Shown here: positions 25,605 to 35,136 of the stretch, piece after piece
Numbering within the stretch: position 1 is the first letter of the stretch
Layout: each line of letters begins with the position of its first letter
Assembly: GCA_013361525.1 (NCBI GenBank)
Contig: JABFXY010000148.1
Location: 1-35,136, forward strand
Direction: 5' to 3'
DNA: 35,136 nucleotides
Source: Polyangiaceae bacterium
GTDB taxonomy: Bacteria; Myxococcota_A; Polyangia; Polyangiales; Polyangiaceae
Notes under the pieces: model-generated
Seen by the model: the letters and a program-made list of their open reading frames with translations, nothing else
What the model was told of the DNA's origin: nothing
Database searches by the model: none
Made by a program: the position numbers and the translations under genes

Positions 25605-26932
25605 CGCCCGACCTCTCCAGGAAGGTTGGACAGCGCAGGTGGCGAGGCCTTCGCCTTGGAGACGAGGTGCTCGACGACGTCGTCGAGGCGCACCTCTTCT
25701 TGGGCGTGCGCGGCGAGATCTTTCACCGTGACCACGCCGCGCGCGAGCTCGTCGTCACCGGCGATCACGCAAAACGCCGCGCCGGACGAGCCCGCCCGTT
25801 TCAGCATCGCTTTGAGCTTTGCCTCGCGGGCGTCGACCTCGCAGTTGACGCCGCCGTCTCGGAGCTTCGAGGCGATGCGGAGCATCGCGGGGACGGAGCC
25901 TTTGCCGAATGCGGCGAGGTACACCGACGCGGGCTGCTCGGGTGGGGGCTGCTCTCCCATTGCGACGAGAATTCGCTCGAGGCCCATTGCGAACCCAATG
26001 GCGGGCGTCTTCGGCCCGCCGAGGCTCTCGACCATTTCGTCGTAACGGCCACCGCCGCAGACCGTGCTCTGCGCGCCCAGATCTGCGGCATCCGCTTTGA
26101 TCTCGAAGAGGGTGCGCGTGTAGTAATCGAGGCCGCGGACGAGCTTGGGATCGATGACGTATTCGATTCCGAGCGCGTCCAGGGCGGCACACACGCCGTC
26201 GAAATGGGCGCGGTCCGCTTCGTCGAGAACGTCGACGATGCTCGGAGCCGTCTCCGAGGCTGCGCGGTCGCGCGGGTCCTTCGAATCGAGGATGCGCAGC
26301 GGGTTCTTCTCGAGGCGGCGCTGCGAGTCCTCGGACAGCTCGGCGAGCTTCGGCTTCAAGTGCGTGAGGAGCGCGTCTCGGTAACGGACCCGCGTGTCGC
26401 CGGAGCCGAGGGAGTTGATGTGCACGGTGAGGTCGCGAATACCGAGCTCACGCAGGACGCGCAGGCACAGCTCGATCATCTCGGCGTCGCAGACCGGGCC
26501 GGGATCGCCGAAGAGCTCGCAGCCCGCCTGGTAGAACTGCCGATACCGACCCTTTGCCGGGCGCTCGCCGCGGAACATCGGGCCGAGGTAGTACCAGCGC
26601 GAGATCGGCGCCTTCGAGGCGACGCCGTGCTCGACGAACGCGCGCGCGGCGCCGGCGGTGCCCTCGGGCCGGACCGTCAACGCGTCCCCGTGCCGCTCGA
26701 ACGAGTACATCTCCTTCTCTACGACGTCGCTCGTCTCGCCTATTTGTCGGACGAAGAGGGCCGTGTCCTCGATGACCGGCGTGCGGACCTCCCCGTATCC
26801 GTACAGCTCGGCGACGCGCCGGAAGACCGACTCCACCCGGTGCCACTTGCGGGCCTCCTCCGGCAGGATGTCGTTCATCCCCCTGACGGCGCGTAGCTTC
26901 GCCGGAGGGGAAGGCGGATGGACCGGATTCAC
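25601..26932 (-). CDS. hisS: Histidine--tRNA ligase
   Basis: This is a class II aminoacyl-tRNA synthetase that charges tRNA-His in the cytoplasm. The 443-residue product is of typical length and has the family motifs: motif 1 region near residues 40-85, motif 2 (MFRGERPAKGRYRQF with the Arg pair), the HisA signature LVRGLDYYTRT, HisB GGGRYDEMV, and motif 3 GFAMGLERIL. The C-terminal anticodon-binding domain is present. The start is the GTG at 26932, since the later ATG in RGMNDILP would delete conserved residues. The stop overlaps the start of the aromatic-repeat gene by four bases. It is divergent from ruvX. Confidence 0.97.
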   Translation of the reverse strand: MNPVHPPSPPAKLRAVRGMNDILPEEARKWHRVESVFRRVAELYGYGEVRTPVIEDTALFVRQIGETSDVVEKEMYSFERHGDALTVRPEGTAGAARAFVEHGVASKAPISRWYYLGPMFRGERPAKGRYRQFYQAGCELFGDPGPVCDAEMIELCLRVLRELGIRDLTVHINSLGSGDTRVRYRDALLTHLKPKLAELSEDSQRRLEKNPLRILDSKDPRDRAASETAPSIVDVLDEADRAHFDGVCAALDALGIEYVIDPKLVRGLDYYTRTLFEIKADAADLGAQSTVCGGGRYDEMVESLGGPKTPAIGFAMGLERILVAMGEQPPPEQPASVYLAAFGKGSVPAMLRIASKLRDGGVNCEVDAREAKLKAMLKRAGSSGAAFCVIAGDDELARGVVTVKDLAAHAQEEVRLDDVVEHLVSKAKASPPALSNLPGEVGR

Positions 26933-26993
26933 GGGCTCAACTCTCTCTTCCAGGCTCTCCCTCGAGGAGAGGGCGATCGTGAGGGCGTCCGAG

Positions 26994-27014
26994 GCGCGCG
27001 GCGACGCCGCGCGC
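26994..27014. promoter_or_regulatory. Strong GC hairpin in hisS-ruvX gap
   Basis: GCGCGCGGC (26994-27002) and GCCGCGCGC (27006-27014) form a perfect 9-bp stem with a GAC loop. It lies in the 177-base gap between divergent hisS and ruvX. An imperfect direct repeat follows (27037-27055 and 27077-27095, both close to GCCARTGTCGGCRTCGGG). These may be leader structures or regulator sites; there is no clear promoter. Confidence 0.35.
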
Positions 27015-27109
27015 AGTAAAGCTGGCGGCGCTTATGGCCAGTGTCGGCGTTCGGGTCAAGCAGAGAGCCACTTGCCGCCAATGTCGGCATCGGGGACGTT
27101 TCGCCCCGC

Positions 27110-27553
27110 GTGGCTAGGAACCAACAAGGTCGGGTCCTCGCGGTCGACTTCGGACGCGTCCGCGTCGGCCTGGCGCTCTGCGACGAGCTCCGGGTCGTCG
27201 CCCGCCCGTTCAAGATCCTCGATGGCACCGACAAGCTCCGCGTATCTCTCGAGATCGCGAAGATCTGCAAGGACGAAGAGGTGTCCCACGTGATCGTGGG
27301 GCTGCCCCTTCACATGTCCGGCGAGATGAGCGCGTCCGCGCGCAAGGCGACCGAGCTCGCGAAGCGGATCGCCGACGCCAGCGGCCTCGAGGTCGAGCTC
27401 GTCGACGAGCGGCTCACCAGCGTCGAAGCCGAGCGCATTCGCCAAGAGGTCTCGGGTGGACGAGCCAAGAAACCCGGCCCGAAGGGCAAGCCTGCCCCGA
27501 TCGACGATCTAGCCGCCGCCGTGCTCCTTCAGGCCTGGCTCGACGGCCACTGA
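27110..27553 (+). CDS. ruvX: RuvX/YqgF family nuclease (Holliday junction resolvase-like)
   Basis: The product is 147 residues from the GTG at 27110; another in-frame GTG at 27041 would give 170 residues, longer than usual. The RNase H-like fold is shown by AVDFGRVRVGLALCD (first acidic residue), VIVGLPLHMSGEMS, VDERLTSVEAE (Glu/Asp pair) and IDDLAAAVLLQAWL (last acidic residue). Members process pre-16S rRNA ends and/or resolve DNA junctions (family knowledge). The conserved acidic residues are all present, so it is probably active. It is divergent from hisS and converges on the kinase gene with a 16-base gap. Confidence 0.9.
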   Translation: MARNQQGRVLAVDFGRVRVGLALCDELRVVARPFKILDGTDKLRVSLEIAKICKDEEVSHVIVGLPLHMSGEMSASARKATELAKRIADASGLEVELVDERLTSVEAERIRQEVSGGRAKKPGPKGKPAPIDDLAAAVLLQAWLDGH

Positions 27554-27569
27554 CCGAAAGAGAGAAGCG

Positions 27570-29645
<2,076 letters not shown>

Positions 29646-29708
29646 GTCGGCCCAGGCTAGCTCGCGTCGCGAAGCGTGTCAGGAGGACTTACGCGTCCCG
29701 AGATCGGA

Positions 29709-29736
29709 TTGACCAGACCGCGCGCGTAGGTATAGT
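29709..29736 (+). promoter_or_regulatory. Sigma70-type promoter for rpsO
   Basis: TTGACC (29709-29714) and TATAGT (29731-29736) are each one base from consensus, spaced by 16 bases. This is the best promoter-like match noticed in the window and lies 147 bases before the rpsO start, which gives a leader of about 140 bases. The leader contains small inverted repeats (TGAGCGCGCTCA at 29764-29775; CGGTC/GACCG at 29832-29846). These could be a site for S15 autoregulation, as in other bacteria, but this is inference. Confidence 0.7.
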
Positions 29737-29882
29737 GCGCCCCCCTTCGGTCGGGAGGACGCGCTGAGCGCGCTCACCTTGCGATCGAGCGGATCCACGA
29801 TTCGCAGCAACCCATGGCCCTTTCCGGGGCCCGGTCATCCGGACCGAGCTCCCGATTGCGGCGTCGCCCATCGAGACGGCCA

Positions 29883-30149
29883 ATGCTTCATTCGGTTCAG
29901 AAGAACAACATCATCGAGCAGTTCCGCAAGCACGACGGCGATACCGGTTCGCCCGAGGTCCAGATTGCTCTTCTCAGCGAGCGCATCAACCAGCTGACGG
30001 AGCACTTCAAGACCCACAAGAAGGACCACCACTCGCGCCGCGGCTTGCTCAAGCTCGTCTCGCAGCGCCGCCGCCAGCTCGATTACCTCAAGCGGACGAA
30101 CGTCGAGCGCTACCGCGAGATCATCACGAAGCTGAACCTCCGCAAGTAA
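29883..30149 (+). CDS. rpsO: 30S ribosomal protein S15
   Basis: The product is 88 residues, the normal length for S15, which binds 16S rRNA at the central domain and nucleates 30S assembly. Family hallmarks are visible: DTGSPEVQIALLSERI, then LTEHFKTHKKDHHSRRGLLKLVSQRRR and LDYLKR. The ATG at 29883 matches the family start; an in-frame ATG at 29814 would add 23 residues unlike any S15 and is rejected. The upstream promoter (29709) and downstream hairpin (30174) frame it as its own unit, and pnp follows 456 bases later, the rpsO-pnp order widely conserved in bacteria. Confidence 0.97.
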   Translation: MLHSVQKNNIIEQFRKHDGDTGSPEVQIALLSERINQLTEHFKTHKKDHHSRRGLLKLVSQRRRQLDYLKRTNVERYREIITKLNLRK

Positions 30150-30173
30150 TCGCCCACCGGCGAAGCGGATGTA

Positions 30174-30201
30174 CGGGAGGAGGGCTCGCGCCCTCCTCTC
30201 G
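30174..30201 (+). terminator. Terminator or attenuator hairpin after rpsO
   Basis: A 12-bp stem with one G-U pair is formed by 30174-30185 (core GAGGAGGGC, 30177-30185) and 30190-30201 (core GCCCTCCTC), with the loop TCGC. It is followed within a few bases by a short T-rich stretch (ACGTTTTG). It lies 24 bases after the rpsO stop, so it is likely an intrinsic terminator or partial terminator that limits read-through into pnp. Confidence 0.75.
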
Positions 30202-30605
30202 ACGTTTTGTGGTCCGGGGCCTGGAGGGGGGCTGCGCACCTTATTACTAGAGGCTGCCCCGCGCCCCCCAACGAGCTCGAACGCCTGGTTCCGAAGCGCC
30301 GCCGATCGCACGCAGGACGTGACAGGGCATCGGGACGAGGCTAGAACGCGGGTGCAGTAAGCTGTCCGGGTCACCGGGGACAACTCCTTCTACTTCGCTC
30401 TCTGCTTTCGACGGCCATCCGCTGTTTCGGGTGCGCCTCCGGCGCAACCGGGTCGCAGGCAGAGAACGAGGAAGAAGAGTCCCCCCTTCGAGCCCGGCGC
30501 GTCGCGGGCAGGTGTCCGCGGCGACCACCGTGAACCACACGCCGCGTCTGCGGCTTCTCGCCGCGGCTTCGAAAGCCGCTGCGCGAGGGAAAAGGACTCT
30601 CATCC
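30202..30605 (+). promoter_or_regulatory. pnp leader: candidate promoter and stem-loops in a 404-base gap
   Basis: No gene was seen here. A promoter-like pair is GTGACA (30319-30324) and TAGAAC (30342-30347), with 17-base spacing. Possible RNA structures are TGCGCC-TCC-GGCGCA (30432-30446), the competing stems GCGGC/GCCGC (30550-30564), and GCGGCTT-CGA-AAGCCGC (30563-30579). A longer-range pairing of GGGGGGC (30226-30232) with GCCCCCC (30263-30269) is also possible. AAGGA at 30592-30596 is the ribosome-binding site of pnp. In enterobacteria PNPase represses its own mRNA through a leader stem cut by RNase III; the same could occur here (inference). Confidence 0.5.
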
Positions 30606-32828
30606 ATGTTCGTTCGTGAATCCGTCATGCTCGGCGGCCGCCAGCTCACCTTCGAGACCGGCCGCCTCGCGAAGCAGGCCCACGGCTCGATCCTCGTCAC
30701 CTACGGCGAGACGGTCGTTCTCGTGACGGCGGTCTGTTCCGAGGAGCGCCCCGGCCTCGACTTCTTCCCGCTCACCTGCGAGTTCGTCGAAAAGACCTAC
30801 GCCGCCGGTCGCATCCCCGGCGGCTTCTTCAAGCGCGAAGGCCGCCAACGTGAGGAAGAGATCCTCTCGAGCCGCATCATCGATCGCCCGCTCCGTCCTC
30901 TCTTCCCCGATGGGTTCAAGAAGGACACGCAGGTCATCGCGACGGTGCTGTCGAGCGACAAGCAGAACCGCGCCGACGTTCTCGCGCTCACCGGCGCGAG
31001 CGCAGCGCTCCACATCTCGGACATCCCGTGGAACGGCCCCGTCGTCGGCGTGCGCGTCGGCCGCAAGAACGGCGAGCTCATCGCGAACCCGACCGTCGAC
31101 GAATGCGAGAAGTGCGACATCGAGCTCGTCGTCGCCGTCTCCAAGGACGCGATCGTGATGGTCGAAGGCGGCGCCGCCGAGGCGACCGAGAACGACATCA
31201 TCGACGCGCTCATGTTCGCGCACCGCGAAGCGCAGCCGGTCATCGAGCTCATCGAGAAGATCCGCGCCGCCGTCGGCAAGCCGAAGCGCTCCTGGACGGC
31301 GCCCGCGCTCGACCAGGCCGTCGCGAACACGATCAAAGACCGCTGCGACGGCGAGCTCTCGAAGGCGTCGCGCGTCCTCAACAAGAAGGCGCGTTACGAC
31401 GCGTACGGCGAGATCAAGTCGAAGCTCGCGGAGGGCCTCAAGGCCGAGCTCGGCGAGGAGAAGTACAAGTCGATCGAAGGCCTGGTGAAGCGCGAGTTCG
31501 AGGAGCGCAAGGCGCACGTCGTCCGCACGATGGTGATCGAGGAGCGCGTCCGCATCGACGGTCGCGACGGCCGCACCATCCGTCCGATCGTCACCGAGGT
31601 CGGTCTGCTCCCGCGCGTTCACGGCAGCTCGCTCTTCCAGCGCGGTGAGACGCAGGCGATCGCAACGACGACGCTCGGCACCACCGCCGACGAGCAGAAG
31701 ATCGACGGCCTCCTCGGCGAGACGTGGAAGCGCTTCTACCTCCACTACAACTTCCCCCCGTTCTCCACCGGCGAAACGAAGCCGATGCGCGGCCCCGGCC
31801 GTCGCGAGATCGGTCACGGTGCCCTCGCGGAGCGCGCGCTCAGCCGCGTGATGCCGCCGCAAGACAAGTTCCCCTACACGATCCGCATCGTCAGCGAGAC
31901 GCTCGAGTCGAACGGCAGCTCGTCGATGGCCGCGGTCTGCGGCGGCTGTATGTCGCTGATGGACGCCGGCGTGCCGATCAAGGCGCCCGTCGCCGGCATC
32001 GCGATGGGTCTCATCAAGGAGGGCGACAAGTACGCCATCCTCAGCGACATCCTCGGCGACGAGGATCACCTCGGCGACATGGACTTCAAGGTCTGTGGCA
32101 CCGCGCGCGGCATCACCGCCATCCAGATGGACATCAAGATCGAGGGCCTCACCCGAGACATCCTCGAGCAGGCGCTCTCGCAGGCGCGTGAGGGTCGAAT
32201 CTTCATCCTCGGCAAGATGCTCGAGACGCTCCCCGCCGTACGCGGCGACCTGTCGCGTTGGGCGCCGCGCATCACCACCGTGAAGGTGAAGCCGGATCAG
32301 ATTCGTCTCATCATCGGCCCGGGCGGCAAGACGATCAAAGGCATCGTCGATCAGACCGGCGTCGCGATCGACGTCGAGGACGACGGAACGGTCAACGTCG
32401 CATCCAGCGACAGCGACGCCGTCAAGCGTGCCCTCGACATCATCAAGGGTCTCACCGCGGAGCCCGAGGTCAACGCCGTCTACAAGGGCACCGTCAAGCG
32501 CATCGCGGACTTCGGCGCGTTCGTCGAGATCCTCCCGAACATCGACGGCCTCGTTCACATCTCGGAGCTTGCGCATCACCGCGTCGAGCGCGTCGAGGAC
32601 ATCTTGAAGGAGGGCGACGAAGTCGAGGTGAAGGTCCTGAGCGTCGATCGAGACGGCAAGATCCGCCTCTCGCGCAAGGAGCTGCTGCCGCTGCCCGAAG
32701 GTGTCGAGGAGCGTCCGCGCCCGTCGCGTCCCGAGGGTGGTCGTCCGCCGCGCGGACCGCGCCCCGAGGGTGGCGGCCGATTCGACCGCGGCGATCGCGG
32801 TGGACCCGAGCGTCGGGGCCGCGGCTGA
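30606..32828 (+). CDS. pnp: Polyribonucleotide nucleotidyltransferase (PNPase)
   Basis: PNPase is a 3'-to-5' phosphorolytic exoribonuclease and part of the RNA degradosome. The 740-residue product has two RNase PH-type domains (about 10-230 and 310-540) with an all-helical linker, then a KH domain (IIGPGGKTIKGI at about 575-586) and an S1 domain (YKGTVKRIADFGAFVEILPNIDGLVHIS). The tail is a short Arg/Gly/Pro-rich extension (RPEGGRPPRGPRPEGG) that may bind RNA or partners. The start ATG at 30606 is nine bases after AAGGA. lysA begins 4 bases after its stop. Confidence 0.98.
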   Translation: MFVRESVMLGGRQLTFETGRLAKQAHGSILVTYGETVVLVTAVCSEERPGLDFFPLTCEFVEKTYAAGRIPGGFFKREGRQREEEILSSRIIDRPLRPLFPDGFKKDTQVIATVLSSDKQNRADVLALTGASAALHISDIPWNGPVVGVRVGRKNGELIANPTVDECEKCDIELVVAVSKDAIVMVEGGAAEATENDIIDALMFAHREAQPVIELIEKIRAAVGKPKRSWTAPALDQAVANTIKDRCDGELSKASRVLNKKARYDAYGEIKSKLAEGLKAELGEEKYKSIEGLVKREFEERKAHVVRTMVIEERVRIDGRDGRTIRPIVTEVGLLPRVHGSSLFQRGETQAIATTTLGTTADEQKIDGLLGETWKRFYLHYNFPPFSTGETKPMRGPGRREIGHGALAERALSRVMPPQDKFPYTIRIVSETLESNGSSSMAAVCGGCMSLMDAGVPIKAPVAGIAMGLIKEGDKYAILSDILGDEDHLGDMDFKVCGTARGITAIQMDIKIEGLTRDILEQALSQAREGRIFILGKMLETLPAVRGDLSRWAPRITTVKVKPDQIRLIIGPGGKTIKGIVDQTGVAIDVEDDGTVNVASSDSDAVKRALDIIKGLTAEPEVNAVYKGTVKRIADFGAFVEILPNIDGLVHISELAHHRVERVEDILKEGDEVEVKVLSVDRDGKIRLSRKELLPLPEGVEERPRPSRPEGGRPPRGPRPEGGGRFDRGDRGGPERRGRG

Positions 32829-32832
32829 TCTC

Positions 32833-34194
32833 GTGCAACGCGCTCCCGATGGCGACGCGTTGCTGAATGGCGTCCGTCTCGAGCAGCTGCTCGAGACGGA
32901 CGATGGGCGGATCGCGACACCCGCCTACTTTTACGATCTCGACGCGATCGCAGCCGAAGTCCGGGACATCCGCTCCGCGTTCGGCGCGCAACGACACCTC
33001 GTCGCGTACGCGGTGAAAGCGAACAGCGCCGGTCCGATCGTTCGAGCGGTCGCGGGCGAGGGTGGGGGAGCCGACGTCGTCTCGGCCGCGGAGCTGAAGC
33101 TCGTGCGGATGCTGGGGGTCGCAGCGAACGGTGTCGTCTTCAGCGGTGTCGCGAAGACCGATCGCGAGATCGATCTCGCGATCGGCGACGGCGCCTCCGG
33201 CATCCTCGCGATCCAAGCGGAGAGCATCGAAGAAATCCCGCGCATCGATGCACGCGCACGTGCGCTCGGCCGCATCGCTCGCATCAGCTTCCGTGTGAAC
33301 CCCGGTATCGAAGCGGACACGCACGCGTACATCGCGACCGGACACGACGAAGCGAAGTTCGGAATTCCGCGCGCCGAGATCGGCAGCGCCGTTGAAGCGG
33401 TCGCCGCTGCACCCAACGTGCAGCTCGTCGGCGTCGGCAATCACATCGGCTCGCAGCTCACCGTTACCGATGCGTACGTCGGCGCGGTGCGCATGCTCAT
33501 CCCCGTCTTCGCCGCGTGCGAGACCGCGATGGTGCAGCGAGGTCGTCCCGCGCTCGAGATCCTCGACTGCGGTGGAGGTTTCGGCATCGACTACGGCACT
33601 GCGCCCGTGGGGTCGGGGCGAGCGGAGCGAGCCGCAGATCCGGGGGGCACCCCGCGGGCGCAAGAAGAAAAGTCCCGCGTCGTGCGACCCGCCGAGTTCG
33701 TCCGCGCGCTGATCAGCGAGGTCGATCGAGCGGGCCTTTCGCACACGCGCGTGGTCGTCGAGCCGGGTCGATCCATCGTCGGTGCGCACGGCGTCCTCTG
33801 CGCGTCCGTCATCATGCAGAAGCGTGCACGCCCCAACGAAGCGGAGCGCCGCTGGCTCATGATCGACGCCGGGATGAACGACCTCATCCGGCCCGCGCTC
33901 TACCAAGCGCTCCATCGCATCGAGCCCCTTCGAAAGCGTGACGGCGAATCCATCGCCACCTTCCGCGTCGTCGGGCCCGTGTGCGAAAGCTCCGACGACT
34001 TCGGAGCCCACGAGCTCCCCGATCCTCCGCCCGCACACGTCGTGTTGCGTGACGCTGGTGCGTACGGCTTCACCATGGCGAGCCAGTACAACGGTCGAGC
34101 GCTGCCGACCGAAGTGTTCCTCTCCGGTGGCAAGGTCGTCTCGACCCTTCGCTCGGCCGACGCCGACGCTTGGGTTCGATCGCGCGTCGGCTGA
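32833..34194 (+). CDS. lysA: Diaminopimelate decarboxylase
   Basis: This PLP-dependent, fold-type III enzyme converts meso-diaminopimelate to L-lysine, the last step of lysine synthesis. The 453-residue product from the GTG at 32833 has the PLP Lys in YAVKANS (K62), glycine loop CGGGFGIDYG, VEPGRSIVG, catalytic Cys in VCESSDDFG (C384), and DAGAYGFTMASQYNGR. An upstream in-frame start would extend back into the end of pnp and is not used. It follows pnp by 4 bases and is probably co-transcribed. Oddity: about residues 259-283 carry an unusual GSGRAERAADPGGTPRAQ segment after GIDYG, discussed in the findings. Related decarboxylases for other amino acids are possible but less likely. Confidence 0.92.
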   Translation: MQRAPDGDALLNGVRLEQLLETDDGRIATPAYFYDLDAIAAEVRDIRSAFGAQRHLVAYAVKANSAGPIVRAVAGEGGGADVVSAAELKLVRMLGVAANGVVFSGVAKTDREIDLAIGDGASGILAIQAESIEEIPRIDARARALGRIARISFRVNPGIEADTHAYIATGHDEAKFGIPRAEIGSAVEAVAAAPNVQLVGVGNHIGSQLTVTDAYVGAVRMLIPVFAACETAMVQRGRPALEILDCGGGFGIDYGTAPVGSGRAERAADPGGTPRAQEEKSRVVRPAEFVRALISEVDRAGLSHTRVVVEPGRSIVGAHGVLCASVIMQKRARPNEAERRWLMIDAGMNDLIRPALYQALHRIEPLRKRDGESIATFRVVGPVCESSDDFGAHELPDPPPAHVVLRDAGAYGFTMASQYNGRALPTEVFLSGGKVVSTLRSADADAWVRSRVG

Positions 34195-35136
34195 GAAGCG
34201 CTGCGCGCGCGTCGCGCTCTACGGTGCGTCGGGGTGAAGCAGTCCGCGCGCGAGGGCGCGAATGAATCCGCAGCGGACGAAGCGAACACGCGCGTGTTTG
34301 CCGGTGCGCCTCTCTCTGCGGAAATCTCGATCGAACGCAACCAAGGCTTTCGTTCGGCGCCGATGGACCGTGTCCATCTGGAGTGAGCGCGACGTATCGT
34401 TTCGTTCGGGGCCGCCGTGGCCGAGCAGTCGGCGGCGTCCTTGGCGGCGTCGTTGGCGAACGAATGCGGAGGAGTTGCAGTGACCACCCCCGATTCGTTC
34501 GCCTACTCGGCGCGCGGACGTTCTCGCTGCGACCAGGTTTCGCGAAGTTACGTCGCGACAACCGTCCATCGAAGCTCCGGGCCGCGCAGAACCGCGAATG
34601 AATCGGGGCGGGATGATGCAACCTCTGCCGATTCGTTCGCACCGACTCGTTCGCGAGCGCGCTGTTGGCGGGGCGCCGTGGTCGCGAGCGTTGGTCAGCC
34701 CCCGTCCGCGTTCGCGCGCACTCGCTCGATCACACTCGCATCCGCGCGCGAACATCTTCGAGAGCGGCCCTCGCGCGTGCGCCGAACATGCTCGACCCGA
34801 GCATCCTCGAGCGTGGACTCGTGCGCCTGCGAACGTCTTCGTGCGCGAACATCTTCGAGCGCAACGTCGTCGGCACGGCGCACCGCGCGCGGGCGGCACT
34901 CGCGCTCGAGCGCGGAACGTCTTCGCGCGCCAACACGTTCGTGCCGGCGCGAACGCGCACCGAGCTCGGCCGGAAACGCGCGTCGTGGGAGCCGAGAGAG
35001 CGCGTTTTCGGCCGACGAACGTTCGCCGGCGCACCCGTCGTCGCGAACGCACGTTTCATCGCTCCGTTCGAAACCCTTCGTAGCCGCGGGTTTTTCATCT
35101 ATGTTACGAAGGCATGTCGATTTCTCTTTGCAGGTC
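34195..35136. other. Non-coding or decayed region rich in GTTCG/CGAAC pentamers
   Basis: No convincing gene is seen in these 942 bases. By eye I count 19 GTTCG or CGAAC pentamers, far above what this base composition suggests (my rough expectation is about two). They include the palindrome CGAACGTTCG at 35016-35025. A 17-base string, GCGCGAACATCTTCGAG, occurs twice exactly (34746-34762 and 34843-34859), with looser copies at 34825-34842 and 34911-34929. Long open frames on both strands are Arg/Ser/Ala-rich and unlike known proteins. A 50-residue open frame, GTG at 34234 to TGA at 34386, looks somewhat protein-like and its frame stays open to the window end; a broken gene is possible. The last 40 bases turn AT-rich and could hold the start of a next gene. 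Confidence 0.5.
34746..34929. repeat. Degenerate dispersed repeats containing CGAACxTCTTCG
   Basis: The core CGAACATCTTCG or CGAACGTCTTCG occurs at 34749-34760, 34829-34841 and 34846-34857, and a variant GGAACGTCTTCG at 34914-34925. Two 17-base copies are identical. Spacing is irregular, so this is not a CRISPR array or simple tandem repeat. Between the copies are related but weaker strings such as CGAACATGCTCG (34783-34794) and GCATCCTCGAGCG (34801-34813). Confidence 0.55.

Noticed and set aside
29814..29882. N-terminal extension of S15 from the ATG at 29814
   Set aside because: The 23 added residues are unlike any S15, and the remaining 88 residues match the normal length.
30600..32579. 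659-codon antisense open frame opposite pnp
   Set aside because: The product is a low-complexity Asp/Arg/Leu string without motifs and mirrors the codon use of pnp.
34411..34437. tRNA-like string GCCGCCGTGGCCGAG
   Set aside because: It resembles the 5' part of a class II tRNA, but no matching acceptor 3' strand, anticodon loop or GTTCRA T-loop follows at the right distance.
34746..34929. CRISPR-like repeats
   Set aside because: Copies are degenerate, irregularly spaced and have no constant-length spacers; no cas gene is present.
34219..35052. 277-codon minus-strand open frame
   Set aside because: Arg/Ser/Ala-rich with no domain; several other frames of the same region are open as well, so this reflects base composition.
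35114..35136. Possible start of a next gene at the right edge (ATG at 35114 or 35101)
   Set aside because: Only 8 to 12 codons are visible, too few to support a coding call, although the local drop in GC would fit a promoter and leader.

Overview
The window is GC-rich bacterial DNA with dense, mostly divergent and convergent gene pairs. Its contents point to a myxobacterium (Myxococcota, most like Polyangiales). It has two serine/threonine-kinase-type proteins, a hybrid sensor kinase, at least six predicted lipoproteins with Gly/Asn- or Ala/Ser-rich linkers, an IgGFc-binding-type surface protein, a DUF6184-like Cys-rich lipoprotein and a DACNV-like diadenylate cyclase protein. The taxonomic call is an inference from gene content, not a marker-gene placement. 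No rRNA, tRNA, CRISPR array, insertion sequence or prophage gene was recognised.

Layout. 1-328: 5' part of a Cys-rich lipoprotein (minus strand, runs off the left edge). 480-2841: rsgA converging on a DAC-domain protein. 2909-8105: a membrane TPR protein, then a minus-strand run of NTF2-like protein, degenerate kinase (probable pseudokinase), TPR-AIM24 protein and pgsA. 8323-14038: a lipoprotein, lon, and a membrane-anchored HExxH peptidase with TPRs. 14069-17198: a DUF6184-like lipoprotein divergent from a hybrid histidine kinase. 17203-19770: an HAD phosphatase and an FAD aromatic-hydroxylase-type monooxygenase. 19827-19869: a perfect 17-bp inverted repeat, likely a bidirectional terminator. 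19938-22810: an IgGFc-binding lipoprotein divergent from another lipoprotein, with clustered GGTCAC half-sites between them. 22874-26932 (minus): hisS, a remarkable aromatic-repeat exported protein coupled to it by a TTGA overlap, and a tandem-FKBP lipoprotein. 27110-29645: ruvX converging on a canonical Ser/Thr kinase with four C-terminal membrane segments. 29709-34194: rpsO, pnp and lysA, with a good sigma70-type promoter before rpsO, a terminator/attenuator hairpin after it and a structured pnp leader. 34195-35136: no convincing gene, but a striking excess of GTTCG/CGAAC pentamers and degenerate repeats.

How the genes may work together. Housekeeping functions (ribosome assembly, RNA decay, histidyl-tRNA charging, Lon proteolysis, phospholipid head-group synthesis, lysine synthesis, Holliday-junction/rRNA-processing RuvX) are interleaved with signalling and envelope genes. 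The cluster most worth study is pseudokinase/TPR-AIM24/pgsA, which may tie a signalling scaffold to membrane lipid synthesis. Next come hisS/aromatic-repeat protein/FKBP, an envelope protein beside a folding catalyst, and the DACNV-like cyclase.
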